Origin: Atopobium sp. UBA2090
GTDB taxonomy: Bacteria > Actinomycetota > Coriobacteriia > Coriobacteriales > Atopobiaceae
Assembly (NCBI GenBank): GCA_002331575.1
Contig: DCZG01000132.1
Coordinates: 3,231-38,375 of the forward strand
Reading direction: 5' to 3'
Length of the DNA stretch: 35,145 bases
The position numbers and the translations under genes are program-made. Position 1 is the stretch's first letter, and every line of letters begins with the position of its first letter. This document shows positions 1 through 8,063 of the stretch, one piece after another. The notes below the pieces were generated by a model. The model did no database searches, was not told where the DNA came from, and was given only the letters and a program-made list of their open reading frames with translations.

Positions 1-148
1 AAAGCCCCAAAGGATCCTTTGACGTTATTGCGGACGGCCCAACTGGGCAAACGTCGCCGAGACAAAAGGGGCTTATCGGTACCCCCTGGTAGACGGCTCG
101 CGGGCCGTACCAATAAGCCAGAAGGATCCTTTGACGTTATTGGCACCG
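1..148. repeat. Intergenic repeat copy A (left end cut by window)
   Basis: First of three related copies (others at 23049-23201 and 27623-27776). The copy contains two AAGGATCCTT palindromic cores (near 10-20 and 122-131), a central block with GACAAAAGGGGCTTATCGG followed by TACCCCC, and ends in TATTGGCACCGG. The left terminus, GGTGCCAATA in the other copies, lies outside the window. It sits just beyond the 3' end of the HAD gene. No conserved gene is carried. The open frames running through it on both strands are by-products of the repeat sequence. Confidence 0.85.
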
Positions 149-188
149 GCTCCTCAAGGCCGCAGCTCACGAGCCAGACCGCCATGAC

Positions 189-947
189 TCACCGCGAGAA
201 GTCCGAAATCGCCTCCGCCACGGTACCCACGAGCACGTCCGCATGGGAGCGAACGTCCTCCGGCGAGCGTTTGAAGGTGTACGCGACGTCCGCCTCGTCG
301 AGAAGAGGCACGTCGTTGAACGAGTCCCCGATTCCCGCCGTGGTGCCCACGCCAAACCTGTCCCGCACGCACGCGAGACCCGTCCCCTTGGAGCAGCCCA
401 GCGGCACCACGTCGACGCTCTCTCTGTTCTGGAACGCTGCGGCGACGTCGGCAAACCGTTCGTTGATCATCGTCACCGCCCGCGAGGCGGCATCAGGACT
501 CCGGAAGCCCATCGAGATGCCGTGGATGTCGCAGGGAACCTCCTCCGCCGAGCGGACGGACCTGATGAGTGACCTCATGATGAGAGGAATCGCCCCGAAG
601 CCGTAGTACGCCTCGTCGGTCGAGAACATGACCCTCCTGGCGGATGGCCTGCACGCCTCGCAGATGCGACCGGCGATCTCATGAGAGAGCCCGTGATTCT
701 CGATGAGCCCTCGCTCGCCGTCATAGACCTGCGCCCCGCTGAGCGTGATGCAGAAGTCCAGATGAAGGCTGTCGGGAATCGTGTCACGAATGGCAACCAT
801 GGCGCGGCCGGTGCAGAGGCCAAAGAGGCCGCCCACCTCCTGATATGCCGAGATCGCCGCAAGATCGCCCCGCCGGTACGACAGGGGGCCGAGTCCCACG
901 CGGAGGGTCCCGTCATAGTCGCTTGCAAATGCCGTTCTCATGTCCAT
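189..947 (-). CDS. Cof-type HAD-IIB family hydrolase
   Basis: This 252-residue protein is a cytoplasmic haloacid-dehalogenase-superfamily phosphatase, probably acting on a sugar phosphate or similar small phosphoester. All four HAD motifs are visible: DYDGT near residue 9 (nucleophile and acid/base aspartates), CTGR near residue 46 (motif II), SKGTGL (motif III lysine) and GIGDSFNDVPLL near residue 210 (motif IV acidic pair). The length and the cap region between motifs II and III fit the Cof/YidA subfamily. The chosen ATG at 947 has GGGAG six bases upstream; an ATG two codons further in (941) is possible. It stands alone, divergent from the gene at 1183, and ends against repeat copy A. The substrate cannot be told from the sequence. 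Confidence 0.9.
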   Translation of the reverse strand: MDMRTAFASDYDGTLRVGLGPLSYRRGDLAAISAYQEVGGLFGLCTGRAMVAIRDTIPDSLHLDFCITLSGAQVYDGERGLIENHGLSHEIAGRICEACRPSARRVMFSTDEAYYGFGAIPLIMRSLIRSVRSAEEVPCDIHGISMGFRSPDAASRAVTMINERFADVAAAFQNRESVDVVPLGCSKGTGLACVRDRFGVGTTAGIGDSFNDVPLLDEADVAYTFKRSPEDVRSHADVLVGTVAEAISDFSR

Positions 948-1182
948 TCATGACTCCCAACACGATGCGATCTTGTCTGCCCGCTCGAACGGACACCCCT
1001 ACGAGAGTATTTCTTCGAGAGCCGTCCGTGCCACCTGTCGAGAAGGACGGAAAAAGAACCACAACGCATGCCTCGGAAAGGCGGCGTGGCTGGCGGGGGA
1101 TATACTTCCTCGTCAGAGGCAGGCGACGATGCCGTGAGATTCCCCGCTCCCGAAGATCCACCCCTCACTCGGAGGCACGAAC

Positions 1183-2136
1183 ATGGACGCATGGACGTTG
1201 GACGAGAAGTACGCTCCTCCCTTCCGAGAGATACGAGCCTTGGTCGACAGCGGCTCCCTGGACAGGACCATCTGTGACTACTGGGAGCGCAACGGCCTCG
1301 AGCGATGCCTCAAGGCCATCTCCTCGGGCCTCATGGCCCCGTCCGACCTGCCCTACAGCTTCGGTTTCCTCATGAACCCCCTGTGCTACTGTCGGTTCCT
1401 CGGAGTCACTCTCGACTTTGAGCGCTACACCTGGGGAGACTTCCTCCCGATGCCCGAGCAGGGGGTCCGCTTCCTGGAGGAGCTGAGCCTGTACCGGGCA
1501 GGAAAGGACCCCGAAAGCGACACGGGCCTGCCGTGGCTCTTCCAGAGAGGTACGGCACTGCGCAAGAAAGCCAGCGTCGAGCAGAAGCGCACGCTCTTTC
1601 GGCTCTTTGACGTCACGGAGCAGACGGCCTTTGCCGAGCAGTACCTGTGCCCGCCCGAAGGCTGCATCTATCCCCGCATCAGGTTGGGCAAGGCGTACGG
1701 CAACGGTCGTCTCGTCACCCTGACCATCCCACTGCCAGAGGGGATGGAGCTCAGGGCGATGCCGGGACAGACCTGCCACCTGACGCTTCCCGATGGTTCG
1801 GCGGCAGTCCTCACGCTCCGAGCCGAGCAGAACGACAGGGTGGATGAGCTGTCCGCCTCGGGGTACGTGGAGCATTACACGCCCCGAGACGTGCCGACTC
1901 GGTTCAAGGTCTGGCAGCACGTGACGGCCAGCCAAGCGGCGATCGGCTGGCTCGTGACTCACGACGACGCTGATGGCCTCTTCTGCCTGTCCGACCCCAC
2001 GCTCCCTCACTGGGCGCCCTTCATGGCATGGTTCGAGAAGGAGCGAAGGGGCCTGCTCGAGGGCAGCGCCCAAACGCTCTCCCGGAAGGGAGAGGCGCTC
2101 ATGGATGAGCTCTCGAGCATCGCAGCCGAGGGGTAG
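1183..2136 (+). CDS. Unrecognised 317-residue protein
   Basis: I do not recognise this family. The frame has strong G/C third-position bias, a clear GGAGG ribosome-binding site about eight bases before the ATG, and no competing frame of similar quality, so it is a real gene. The protein is probably soluble and cytoplasmic: no signal peptide or membrane helix is apparent. The N-terminal half is rich in Trp, Tyr and Cys (for example PLCYCRF near residue 68). The C-terminal half looks beta-rich and ends in a charged helix. A TATACT hexamer at 1101-1106 could be its -10 element, without a convincing -35. It converges on the GH32 gene with only 16 bp between the stops, so no shared operon is suggested. 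Confidence 0.8.
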   Translation: MDAWTLDEKYAPPFREIRALVDSGSLDRTICDYWERNGLERCLKAISSGLMAPSDLPYSFGFLMNPLCYCRFLGVTLDFERYTWGDFLPMPEQGVRFLEELSLYRAGKDPESDTGLPWLFQRGTALRKKASVEQKRTLFRLFDVTEQTAFAEQYLCPPEGCIYPRIRLGKAYGNGRLVTLTIPLPEGMELRAMPGQTCHLTLPDGSAAVLTLRAEQNDRVDELSASGYVEHYTPRDVPTRFKVWQHVTASQAAIGWLVTHDDADGLFCLSDPTLPHWAPFMAWFEKERRGLLEGSAQTLSRKGEALMDELSSIAAEG

Positions 2137-2152
2137 AACCGCTCGCAGGGTC

Positions 2153-3601
2153 TCAGAGGGCGAGGTCCCAGTACGTGACGCTCGCGCCGGCAGCATCCAC
2201 CGAGAGACCGTAGCGGGTCGGGTAGTAGCGAGTCGAGAAGCACAGCTCACCGTCGTTGACGAAGACCTCGATGGACGAGACGTCACCGATAATGCGAACG
2301 TCACGAAGCCGGTCGAGCTTCTCGAAGCGGACCTTGCGTCCGGCACCCACCGAATCCTTGTCGGGGTTCACGAAGCGCAGCTCGAAGATGCCGTTGTCCC
2401 AGGTAATCACGAGCTCGTCGGCAATCTCGACCCGCAGCGCGTTGCCCTGCTCGTCGATGCCCTCGACCTTGAGGTCGAAGGTGCGAGCTCCGTCATGCAC
2501 GAGGCTCCCCGTGGAGGTCTCCTCGTTCGCATGACAACGGTCGAGTTCGCGAACGGGACTCTGGAGCACGCGGCCGTTTCGCGCGGTGATCTCGCGCGGG
2601 ATGGTAAAGCAGTGCTGCCAGCCGTCCCGGACGGTCGGGTTGACGTACTCCTTGGTGTCGGGCATACCCATCCAGCCGATGAGGATGCGACGACCGTCGT
2701 TGGCCTTGAACGTCTGCGGGGCGTAGAAGTCGAAGCCCGCGTCCCAGAGCGCGAACGGCGAGAGGCGGCACTCGCCATGGATGTCGCCGCGAAGCACGAA
2801 GTAGCCGGACTGGTAGACATTGCGACGTTCCCACTCGGGACCGGTGAGGCCCTGCGGGGAGACCGAGAGCACCTTGACCTCGGGCGCATGCGCGCGATCC
2901 CCGTCATCGACGAGCTCGAAGTAGTCGGGGCACTCCCACATGTAGCCGAAGGGATACTCGGTGGTCACGCGGTTCCGGAGGGTCCACTTCTCGAGGTCGA
3001 CCGACGAGAAGACGAGCACCTCTCCCCTGTCGTCCTTCCTGCGCGCGCCCTGGACCATGAGGTACTCGTCGCCCGCTCGCCACACCTTGGGGTCGCGGAC
3101 GTGCTCGGTGTCGTCCTCCGGGTAGTCGTCGTTCGTCATGACGACCTGCTTGGGACCAAAGGTGAAGCCGTCCTCGCTCATGACGTGGACGGTGTTCGCC
3201 TCGCGACCGCGCTTGACGTAGTCGTATCCGTACTCGTCCTCGCGCTTGACGTTGCCGGTGTAGAAGACGTGCATCACCCCGAACTCCACGAAAGCGCAGC
3301 CGGAGTACACGCCGGAGACGTCGAAGGGCTGGTCGGGATAGAGGGCCGTGCCCTCGTAGGACCAGTGCACGAGGTCGTCGCTCAGGGAGTGGCCCCACAT
3401 CTTGACGCCGCCCTCGGCATTGAAGGGCGAGTACTGGAAGTAGGCGTGATAGGTGTCGCCCAGCTGGCAGAGGCCATTGGGGTCATTGAGCCATCCGACG
3501 GGCGGCACGAGGTGGAAGTCCTGCTCGAACCTGCCGGGGGTGGCAGCACGCTCGGCCACCTGGCGAAGGGCGTTCAGATCGCTGGCAAGGGGGTTACTCA
3601 T
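2153..3601 (-). CDS. GH32 sucrose-6-phosphate hydrolase / beta-fructofuranosidase
   Basis: This 482-residue protein is a glycoside hydrolase family 32 enzyme that cleaves sucrose, sucrose 6-phosphate or a related fructoside. The three catalytic signatures are present in order: WLNDPNG at residues 37-43 (Asp40 nucleophile), RDP at 169-171 (transition-state stabiliser), and WECPD at 222-226 (Glu223 acid/base). They are followed by a C-terminal beta-sandwich region. There is no signal peptide, which fits an intracellular enzyme fed by a PTS or other transporter. No transporter or LacI-type regulator is adjacent, so the exact substrate is open. The ATG at 3601 is preceded by AGGGAG. The gene is divergent from the MBL-fold lipoprotein gene. 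Confidence 0.93.
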   Translation of the reverse strand: MSNPLASDLNALRQVAERAATPGRFEQDFHLVPPVGWLNDPNGLCQLGDTYHAYFQYSPFNAEGGVKMWGHSLSDDLVHWSYEGTALYPDQPFDVSGVYSGCAFVEFGVMHVFYTGNVKREDEYGYDYVKRGREANTVHVMSEDGFTFGPKQVVMTNDDYPEDDTEHVRDPKVWRAGDEYLMVQGARRKDDRGEVLVFSSVDLEKWTLRNRVTTEYPFGYMWECPDYFELVDDGDRAHAPEVKVLSVSPQGLTGPEWERRNVYQSGYFVLRGDIHGECRLSPFALWDAGFDFYAPQTFKANDGRRILIGWMGMPDTKEYVNPTVRDGWQHCFTIPREITARNGRVLQSPVRELDRCHANEETSTGSLVHDGARTFDLKVEGIDEQGNALRVEIADELVITWDNGIFELRFVNPDKDSVGAGRKVRFEKLDRLRDVRIIGDVSSIEVFVNDGELCFSTRYYPTRYGLSVDAAGASVTYWDLAL

Positions 3602-3819
3602 GGCGGGCTCCCTGGATTCTCGTCGGTAATCGCATCAAGAAAGATGATACAGACACGAGGGGCGGTCGGCATCCCAAAGCGGTCGGGGGTCATCATTGGC
3701 TCACCTTTGGATGGCGTCGGCCGCTGACGGACTTCTTTCAGCAAGCCTCTCGGGTTGTGCTTTTTCAGACATGCCAGCGCGGGGCGTGTACCCTCTTGAA
3801 AAGCGACGAGGAGGGCGGC

Positions 3820-4710
3820 ATGGCATACGACATGAGATCTCTCACGAGGCGAGAAGCCCTTGCGTTCGTCTCCCTGGCCCTCTCTGCCGGAGCCAGCACG
3901 TCGCTCCTCTCGGCCTGCTCGTCTGCCGGCGCCTCGGACATGGCCAGCAGCGAGACCGGAACCTCGCAGCTCACGATTACCTTCCTCGAGGTCGGCAAGG
4001 CGGATTCGTTCGTCCTCGTGACCGACCACTCCTGCGTCGTGATCGACACGGGGACAGCCAAGACCGCGCAGGACGTCGTGGACTCGATCGTGAGTCTCGG
4101 AGTCTCTGCCATCGACGCGCTCGTCGTCACGCACTTCGACCAGGACCACGTCGGCGGCGCGGCGACGATCCTCCGGGACTTCTCCGTGAAGGCCGTCTAC
4201 ACCACCTACCAGTCGAAGGACTCAGACGCAATCGACGACTACCTCGCGGCGCTCGACGATGTCGGTCTCACGGCCACGGAGGTCGACGCCACCACGACAC
4301 TGACCATCGACGGCGTGACCTACGTCATCCATCCGCCCGACAGCTCGTCATACGACAAGGACGAGAGCAACAACTCCTCGCTCGTCACGCGCGTGACGCT
4401 CGGCGATACGAACTTCCTCTTTGCCGCCGACGTCGAGTCCGAGCGCATCAAGGAACTCGTGGCTGACGGCGCGGACCTCTCGTGCGACCTTCTCAAGGTA
4501 CCTCACCACGGCATCTACGAGGACGCCACCGACGAGCTCGTCTCCGCGGCCTCGCCCACCAACGCGGTCATCACCTCGAGCAAGGACCAGAAGGAGGATG
4601 ACGAGACGGTCTCTGCTCTCGAGGAGGCGGGCGCGCAGGTCTATCTCACCCGCAAGGGGGTCGTCACCGCCGTGACCGACGGCTCCACCCTTAGCGTCTC
4701 GCAGGAGTAA
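3820..4710 (+). CDS. Tat-exported MBL-fold lipoprotein (ComEC/Rec2-like hydrolase domain)
   Basis: This 296-residue protein is a secreted metallo-beta-lactamase-fold hydrolase. The start at 3820 has GAGGAGGG upstream; an earlier in-frame start lacks this and would spoil the signal. The N-terminus has a twin-arginine motif (LTRREALAF), a hydrophobic stretch and a lipobox LLSAC near residue 31, so it is probably Tat-exported and lipid-anchored. The mature part opens with ITFLEVGKADSFVL and carries the metal-binding THFDQDHVGG motif, then FAADVESE and KVPHHG, which are typical of the detached ComEC C-terminal hydrolase family. It could cleave extracellular nucleic acid or another phosphodiester. 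It is not a competence channel, since no membrane domain is present. The small membrane protein gene follows 49 bp downstream and may be co-transcribed. Confidence 0.88.
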   Translation: MAYDMRSLTRREALAFVSLALSAGASTSLLSACSSAGASDMASSETGTSQLTITFLEVGKADSFVLVTDHSCVVIDTGTAKTAQDVVDSIVSLGVSAIDALVVTHFDQDHVGGAATILRDFSVKAVYTTYQSKDSDAIDDYLAALDDVGLTATEVDATTTLTIDGVTYVIHPPDSSSYDKDESNNSSLVTRVTLGDTNFLFAADVESERIKELVADGADLSCDLLKVPHHGIYEDATDELVSAASPTNAVITSSKDQKEDDETVSALEEAGAQVYLTRKGVVTAVTDGSTLSVSQE

Positions 4711-4759
4711 CATCACTGATACGGATCCCGTACGAACGCAAAGGAACCCCTGAGCAGAC

Positions 4760-5314
4760 ATGGACTTCTTCCAGATCGTATTCCTCGCATTCGCGGCCGT
4801 CGGCGTGGTCGGGGGCATCCTCTTCCTGCGTTCGAGCGGCAAGCGGCTCGGCGACAGCAGACGGTTCTTCCGCGTGCTCTCCCTCTGGTGCTTCCTCATC
4901 GCCCTTCTCGCGGTTCTCGCCATCTTCTCGGTGATTCCCGGCGACTACCTGCCGGGGTCGGTCCTGCTCGCCACGGGCTTCCTGCTGCTCGTGGCCGGAA
5001 TTTCCTGCATTCACGGCTACTCGAGCGAGTTTCCCAACGTCGTGAGCGGAAAGTGCCTCCGCATCACCGTCATCGACTCACAGCCGACGCCTGAGTTCAC
5101 CTTCGTGCTCCACGGAAAGCGCCACCACATGCTCACCGATGACGGAGACCTCGCTGAGGAGATTCATCGCGGAGACGTGCGGGACATCTACGCCAGCGAC
5201 GGCGAGAACCCCCACATCCGGCTTTCCACGAAGGGGAGCAGGGGAATTGGGATCTTCTTCCTCGTCTTCGGCATCATCCTCACGAGCCTCGGGCTGCTGC
5301 TGATCCTCTGGTAG
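4760..5314 (+). CDS. Small membrane protein, function unknown
   Basis: The 184-residue product has an N-terminal helix (about residues 3-23), two more helices (about 42-60 and 66-85), a soluble stretch of about 70 residues containing HGKRHHMLTDD, and a C-terminal helix (about 162-184). This layout, with membrane helices flanking a small beta-rich domain, recalls DUF3592-type membrane proteins, but I cannot assign it firmly. The spacing from AAGGA to the ATG is rather long (about 14 bases). It follows the MBL-fold lipoprotein gene by 49 bp on the same strand. Confidence 0.75.
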   Translation: MDFFQIVFLAFAAVGVVGGILFLRSSGKRLGDSRRFFRVLSLWCFLIALLAVLAIFSVIPGDYLPGSVLLATGFLLLVAGISCIHGYSSEFPNVVSGKCLRITVIDSQPTPEFTFVLHGKRHHMLTDDGDLAEEIHRGDVRDIYASDGENPHIRLSTKGSRGIGIFFLVFGIILTSLGLLLILW

Positions 5315-5475
5315 CGGCCGGACTTGTCGGCACCACTCCTGGCACCCTCTTTCACGAGCCGGGCAACTCACCTGAATACCGACGTCCTTTGTGACTTCGC
5401 CTGCACGACGGAAGAGGATGCCCTTCCGTGGGTACCATCCAACTACTCACAGAACGACCTCCAGGAAAGGCACCC

Positions 5476-6255
5476 ATGAGCGAACCCACCGAGATCGTCA
5501 CCGCCGACGCTCTTGCCACCACCGCACGGCAGGGCGTGCCCATCATCCAGTCGAAGCTCCGCCACAACATCCTCAAGATGCCCGAGGCGATCGACGAGGC
5601 GAGCGGCATCAAGATCTTTGGCCGTACCATCAAGAGCCTCGTCTTCACCACCGACCTTGCCATCATCAAGAACTGCGACGCCGACGCGGTCTTCGCGGTC
5701 TACCCGTTCACGCCCCAGCAGTCCATCAGCGACGCGATCATCAAGGCGTCGAGCATCCCCGTCTTCTGCGGCTGCGGTGGCGGGACCACGCACGGCGTCC
5801 GAACGGTCTCCCTCGCGCGCGACGTGGAGTGCCAGGGGGCGATGGCCGTCGTCCTCAACGCGCCCATCTCGAACGTCAACCTCAAGGCCGTGGCCATGTC
5901 GGTCGACATCCCCGTGGTCATCACCGTGGTGAGCTCGGAGACCAACATTCCGGAGCGCGTGGCGTCGGGCGCGGCCATCGTCAACGTGGCGGGCGGCAAG
6001 GACAATGCCGCCCTCGTGCGACGCATCCGCGAGAAGAACCCCGACGTTCCCATCATCGCCACAGGCGGGCGCACCAACGAGTCGGTCCACGACACCATCG
6101 TGGCGGGCGCGAACGCGATCACCTATACGCCGCCGAGCACCGCAGAGCTGTTCTCCACGATGATGACCCAGTACCGCGACGATTCGTCCCAGCCACAGCA
6201 GCGAGACTACAATGTCTCCCAGATCCTGCGCGCCGTCGGGGCGCTGCGACAATAG
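5476..6255 (+). CDS. Predicted TIM-barrel protein of unknown function
   Basis: This 259-residue soluble protein has an alternating strand/helix pattern and a C-terminal phosphate-binding-like stretch (IIATGGRTNESV, then GANAITYTPP), consistent with a TIM barrel of the aldolase or phosphoribosyl-binding type. A glycine-rich CGCGGGTTHG segment lies near residue 102. Similar proteins are often labelled just 'hydrolase', but I see no sequence basis for a reaction. The ATG at 5476 is chosen because AGGAAAGG lies six bases upstream; the longer in-frame start has no such site. The YaiI-like gene begins 19 bp after the stop, so the two are likely co-transcribed. Confidence 0.75.
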   Translation: MSEPTEIVTADALATTARQGVPIIQSKLRHNILKMPEAIDEASGIKIFGRTIKSLVFTTDLAIIKNCDADAVFAVYPFTPQQSISDAIIKASSIPVFCGCGGGTTHGVRTVSLARDVECQGAMAVVLNAPISNVNLKAVAMSVDIPVVITVVSSETNIPERVASGAAIVNVAGGKDNAALVRRIREKNPDVPIIATGGRTNESVHDTIVAGANAITYTPPSTAELFSTMMTQYRDDSSQPQQRDYNVSQILRAVGALRQ

Positions 6256-6274
6256 CCTGCGAAGGGGCGAGGAC

Positions 6275-6763
6275 ATGACCACGCTCTTCATAGATGCCGA
6301 TGCGTGCCCCGTCACGAAGGAGGCGCTCGCCGTCGCCCGCTCCGAGGGTGTGCCCTGCGTCATCGCGGGCAACTCCACCCAGAACCTCGAGCGCAGCATC
6401 CGCTCGACCGACGCCCGCACGCCCCACGACGGTTTCTGGGTCCGCACGCTCCAGGTGGGAGTGGGCTCCGACTCGGCCGACTTCGCCATCGTGGAGGAGC
6501 TGCACCCGACCGACGTGGTCGTGACGCAGGACATCGGCCTCGCGAGCATCGTGCTCGGCCGCGGCGCCCGCGCCATCGGCGTGCGCGGACACGTGTACAA
6601 CCCGCTCACGATCGACTCGATGATGTTCATCCGCCACGAGGAGAAGAAGGTCCGCCGCGCGGGTGGTCGCACGGGAGGATCCGCGGCCTTCGTCGACGAG
6701 GACCGCGAGAGGTTCTCGCGTAACCTCCATCAGCTCATTCGAGACGCGCGAGCGACGCGATGA
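6275..6763 (+). CDS. YaiI/YqxD family protein (DUF188, UPF0178)
   Basis: This 162-residue protein belongs to the DUF188 family, which has a PIN/NYN-like nuclease fold. The signature FIDADACPV is at the N-terminus, followed by conserved SDSADF, VVTQDIGLAS, and the GGRTGG motif near the C-terminus. The acidic residues of the first and central motifs suggest a metal-dependent RNA-acting enzyme, but no activity is established for the family as far as I know. The ATG at 6275 has GGGGCGAGGA upstream. Its TGA stop overlaps the next ATG (ATGA at 6760-6763), so the esterase gene is translationally coupled to it. Confidence 0.92.
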   Translation: MTTLFIDADACPVTKEALAVARSEGVPCVIAGNSTQNLERSIRSTDARTPHDGFWVRTLQVGVGSDSADFAIVEELHPTDVVVTQDIGLASIVLGRGARAIGVRGHVYNPLTIDSMMFIRHEEKKVRRAGGRTGGSAAFVDEDRERFSRNLHQLIRDARATR

Positions 6764-7416
6764 CCATCGACGGCGACGAGGTCACGATCTGGGGCAAAGC
6801 CGCCCGCTGTCCAATCGTCTACCTGCATGTCTTCGAGGGTAAAGGCGAGGACGTCTGGACGCGGTGCCAGGGACTCGACTGCCCGCCCTTCTCCCTTGTA
6901 GCAGTGAGGGTCCCGGACTGGGACGACGCCATGTCGCCCTGGCCGTGCGAGTCCATCTCGGGCGACGGTCGGAGCTGCGGTGGCCATGCCGCTAACCAGC
7001 TGGCGCTCCTCACGGAGCGAATCATGCCCATGGTCGAGGGGACGGTTGGCACGCCTCCCTGGTCAGGCGTCGTCGGTTACTCACTGGCGGGACTCTTCGC
7101 GGCGTGGACGCCCTATGCCACGGGCGCTTTCGCGCGCATGGCGAGCGTCTCAGGCTCGCTCTGGTATCCAGGCTTCCTCGACTTCGCGCGCGAGCACGGC
7201 TTTGTCCGCACGCCCGACCGCGCCTACCTCTCCCTCGGCAGCAAGGAGGCGCACGCCGGGAACCGGCTCATGCGCTCGGTCGGAGAGACGACGCAGTCGT
7301 TGTACGAGCTCTACCAGGAGCGTGCCGTCGAGACCGTCTTCGAGAAGAACCCCGGCAACCACTTCCGCGAGCCCGACCTGCGGACGGCTCGGGGAATCGC
7401 CTGGCTCCTCCGGTAG
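6760..7416 (+). CDS. Alpha/beta-hydrolase, esterase D / enterochelin-esterase-like
   Basis: This 218-residue protein is a small alpha/beta-hydrolase. The nucleophile elbow GYSLAG places the catalytic serine at residue 108. The conserved SVSGSLWYPGF segment follows, and a His in NPGNHF (about residue 202) completes the probable triad. This arrangement fits the esterase D / Fes-like family, often annotated as acyl-ester or siderophore-esterase-like. No siderophore genes are nearby, so the natural ester is unknown. There is no signal peptide, so it is cytoplasmic. Its start overlaps the preceding stop by four bases. It converges with the DUF4125 gene, leaving only 7 bp between the stops. Confidence 0.85.
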   Translation: MTIDGDEVTIWGKAARCPIVYLHVFEGKGEDVWTRCQGLDCPPFSLVAVRVPDWDDAMSPWPCESISGDGRSCGGHAANQLALLTERIMPMVEGTVGTPPWSGVVGYSLAGLFAAWTPYATGAFARMASVSGSLWYPGFLDFAREHGFVRTPDRAYLSLGSKEAHAGNRLMRSVGETTQSLYELYQERAVETVFEKNPGNHFREPDLRTARGIAWLLR

Positions 7417-7423
7417 CGGTGCC

Positions 7424-8038
7424 TTAGGCCAGCGAGGCCTCCACGGCGTCGAGGTCCTTCCATCCCTGGAGCTGCACCTGGAGCAGGTCGGACTCCTCCT
7501 GGAGGTTTCTCCCCTCGGCCAACGCCTTCGAGAACCACGTGAGCAGCAGCGAGAGGGTCTTCTCGGAGTAGGTGCTCAGCTCCCCGCGCGAGTACGTCTC
7601 GACGGAGGTGATGCCGGGCCCGTCCTCGTTCGAGCGAAGCGGCCTTCCGTGGCTTCTGAACTTGGGATACCTCTCGGACATGGCCTCTGCCCACTCCATC
7701 TCGATCTCGAGCACCCGCTCGACCATCGCCGCCTTCTGGAACGAGATCACCGGCAGCTGGTCCTTGATGGCCGCATACTCATCGGGGCTCGTGCTCTGCA
7801 TCATGTAGCCGTACTTCTCCGCAAGCGGGTTACGACCCTCCATGCCGGCGTTCGCCAGGTCTTCTTGGTAGCTCTCGAGAGCATCGACAGGCCAGACCGA
7901 GAACCACGCCCTTCTCATGATGCCAAAGGTGTCGGGCATGCGCTGGCAGCTCGCCTGACCACCGATGTTGTTGACCGTCTCGAAGAACTCCCATTCCATC
8001 GAGACGACGTCCTCGATCAGCCTCTGTCTTTCATCCAT
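7424..8038 (-). CDS. DUF4125 family protein
   Basis: This 204-residue soluble protein matches the DUF4125 family: an N-terminal EEFF-type helix (MEWEFFETVNNIGG), then the central MRRAWFSVW and LAEKYGYMM segments, and a long helical C-terminus. The biochemical role is unknown. It is the last gene of the apparent operon clpC-TPR-DUF4037-DUF4125. The DUF4037 stop lies 25 bp upstream, and GGGAGAG precedes the ATG. The constant partnership with a nucleotidyltransferase-fold protein and a TPR protein suggests a role in the same modification or quality-control process, but this is inference from context only. Confidence 0.85.
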   Translation of the reverse strand: MDERQRLIEDVVSMEWEFFETVNNIGGQASCQRMPDTFGIMRRAWFSVWPVDALESYQEDLANAGMEGRNPLAEKYGYMMQSTSPDEYAAIKDQLPVISFQKAAMVERVLEIEMEWAEAMSERYPKFRSHGRPLRSNEDGPGITSVETYSRGELSTYSEKTLSLLLTWFSKALAEGRNLQEESDLLQVQLQGWKDLDAVEASLA

Positions 8039-8063
8039 GACTCTCCCATCAACATGAACTTGC

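Noticed and set aside
19..606. Open frames through the repeat copies, with similar peptides (GKRRPDKRGLSVPPGR) in all three
   Set aside because: The similarity comes from the repeat DNA itself. Frames run on both strands, have no ribosome-binding sites and end at different places, so they are not a gene family.
1973..3727. Long plus-strand open frame of 584 codons
   Set aside because: It lies antisense to the GH32 gene, whose catalytic motifs are complete. Such mirror frames are normal in high-GC DNA.
3757..3819. Longer N-terminus for the MBL-fold lipoprotein
   Set aside because: It would place about 21 residues before the twin-arginine signal and lacks a ribosome-binding site, whereas 3820 has GAGGAGGG.
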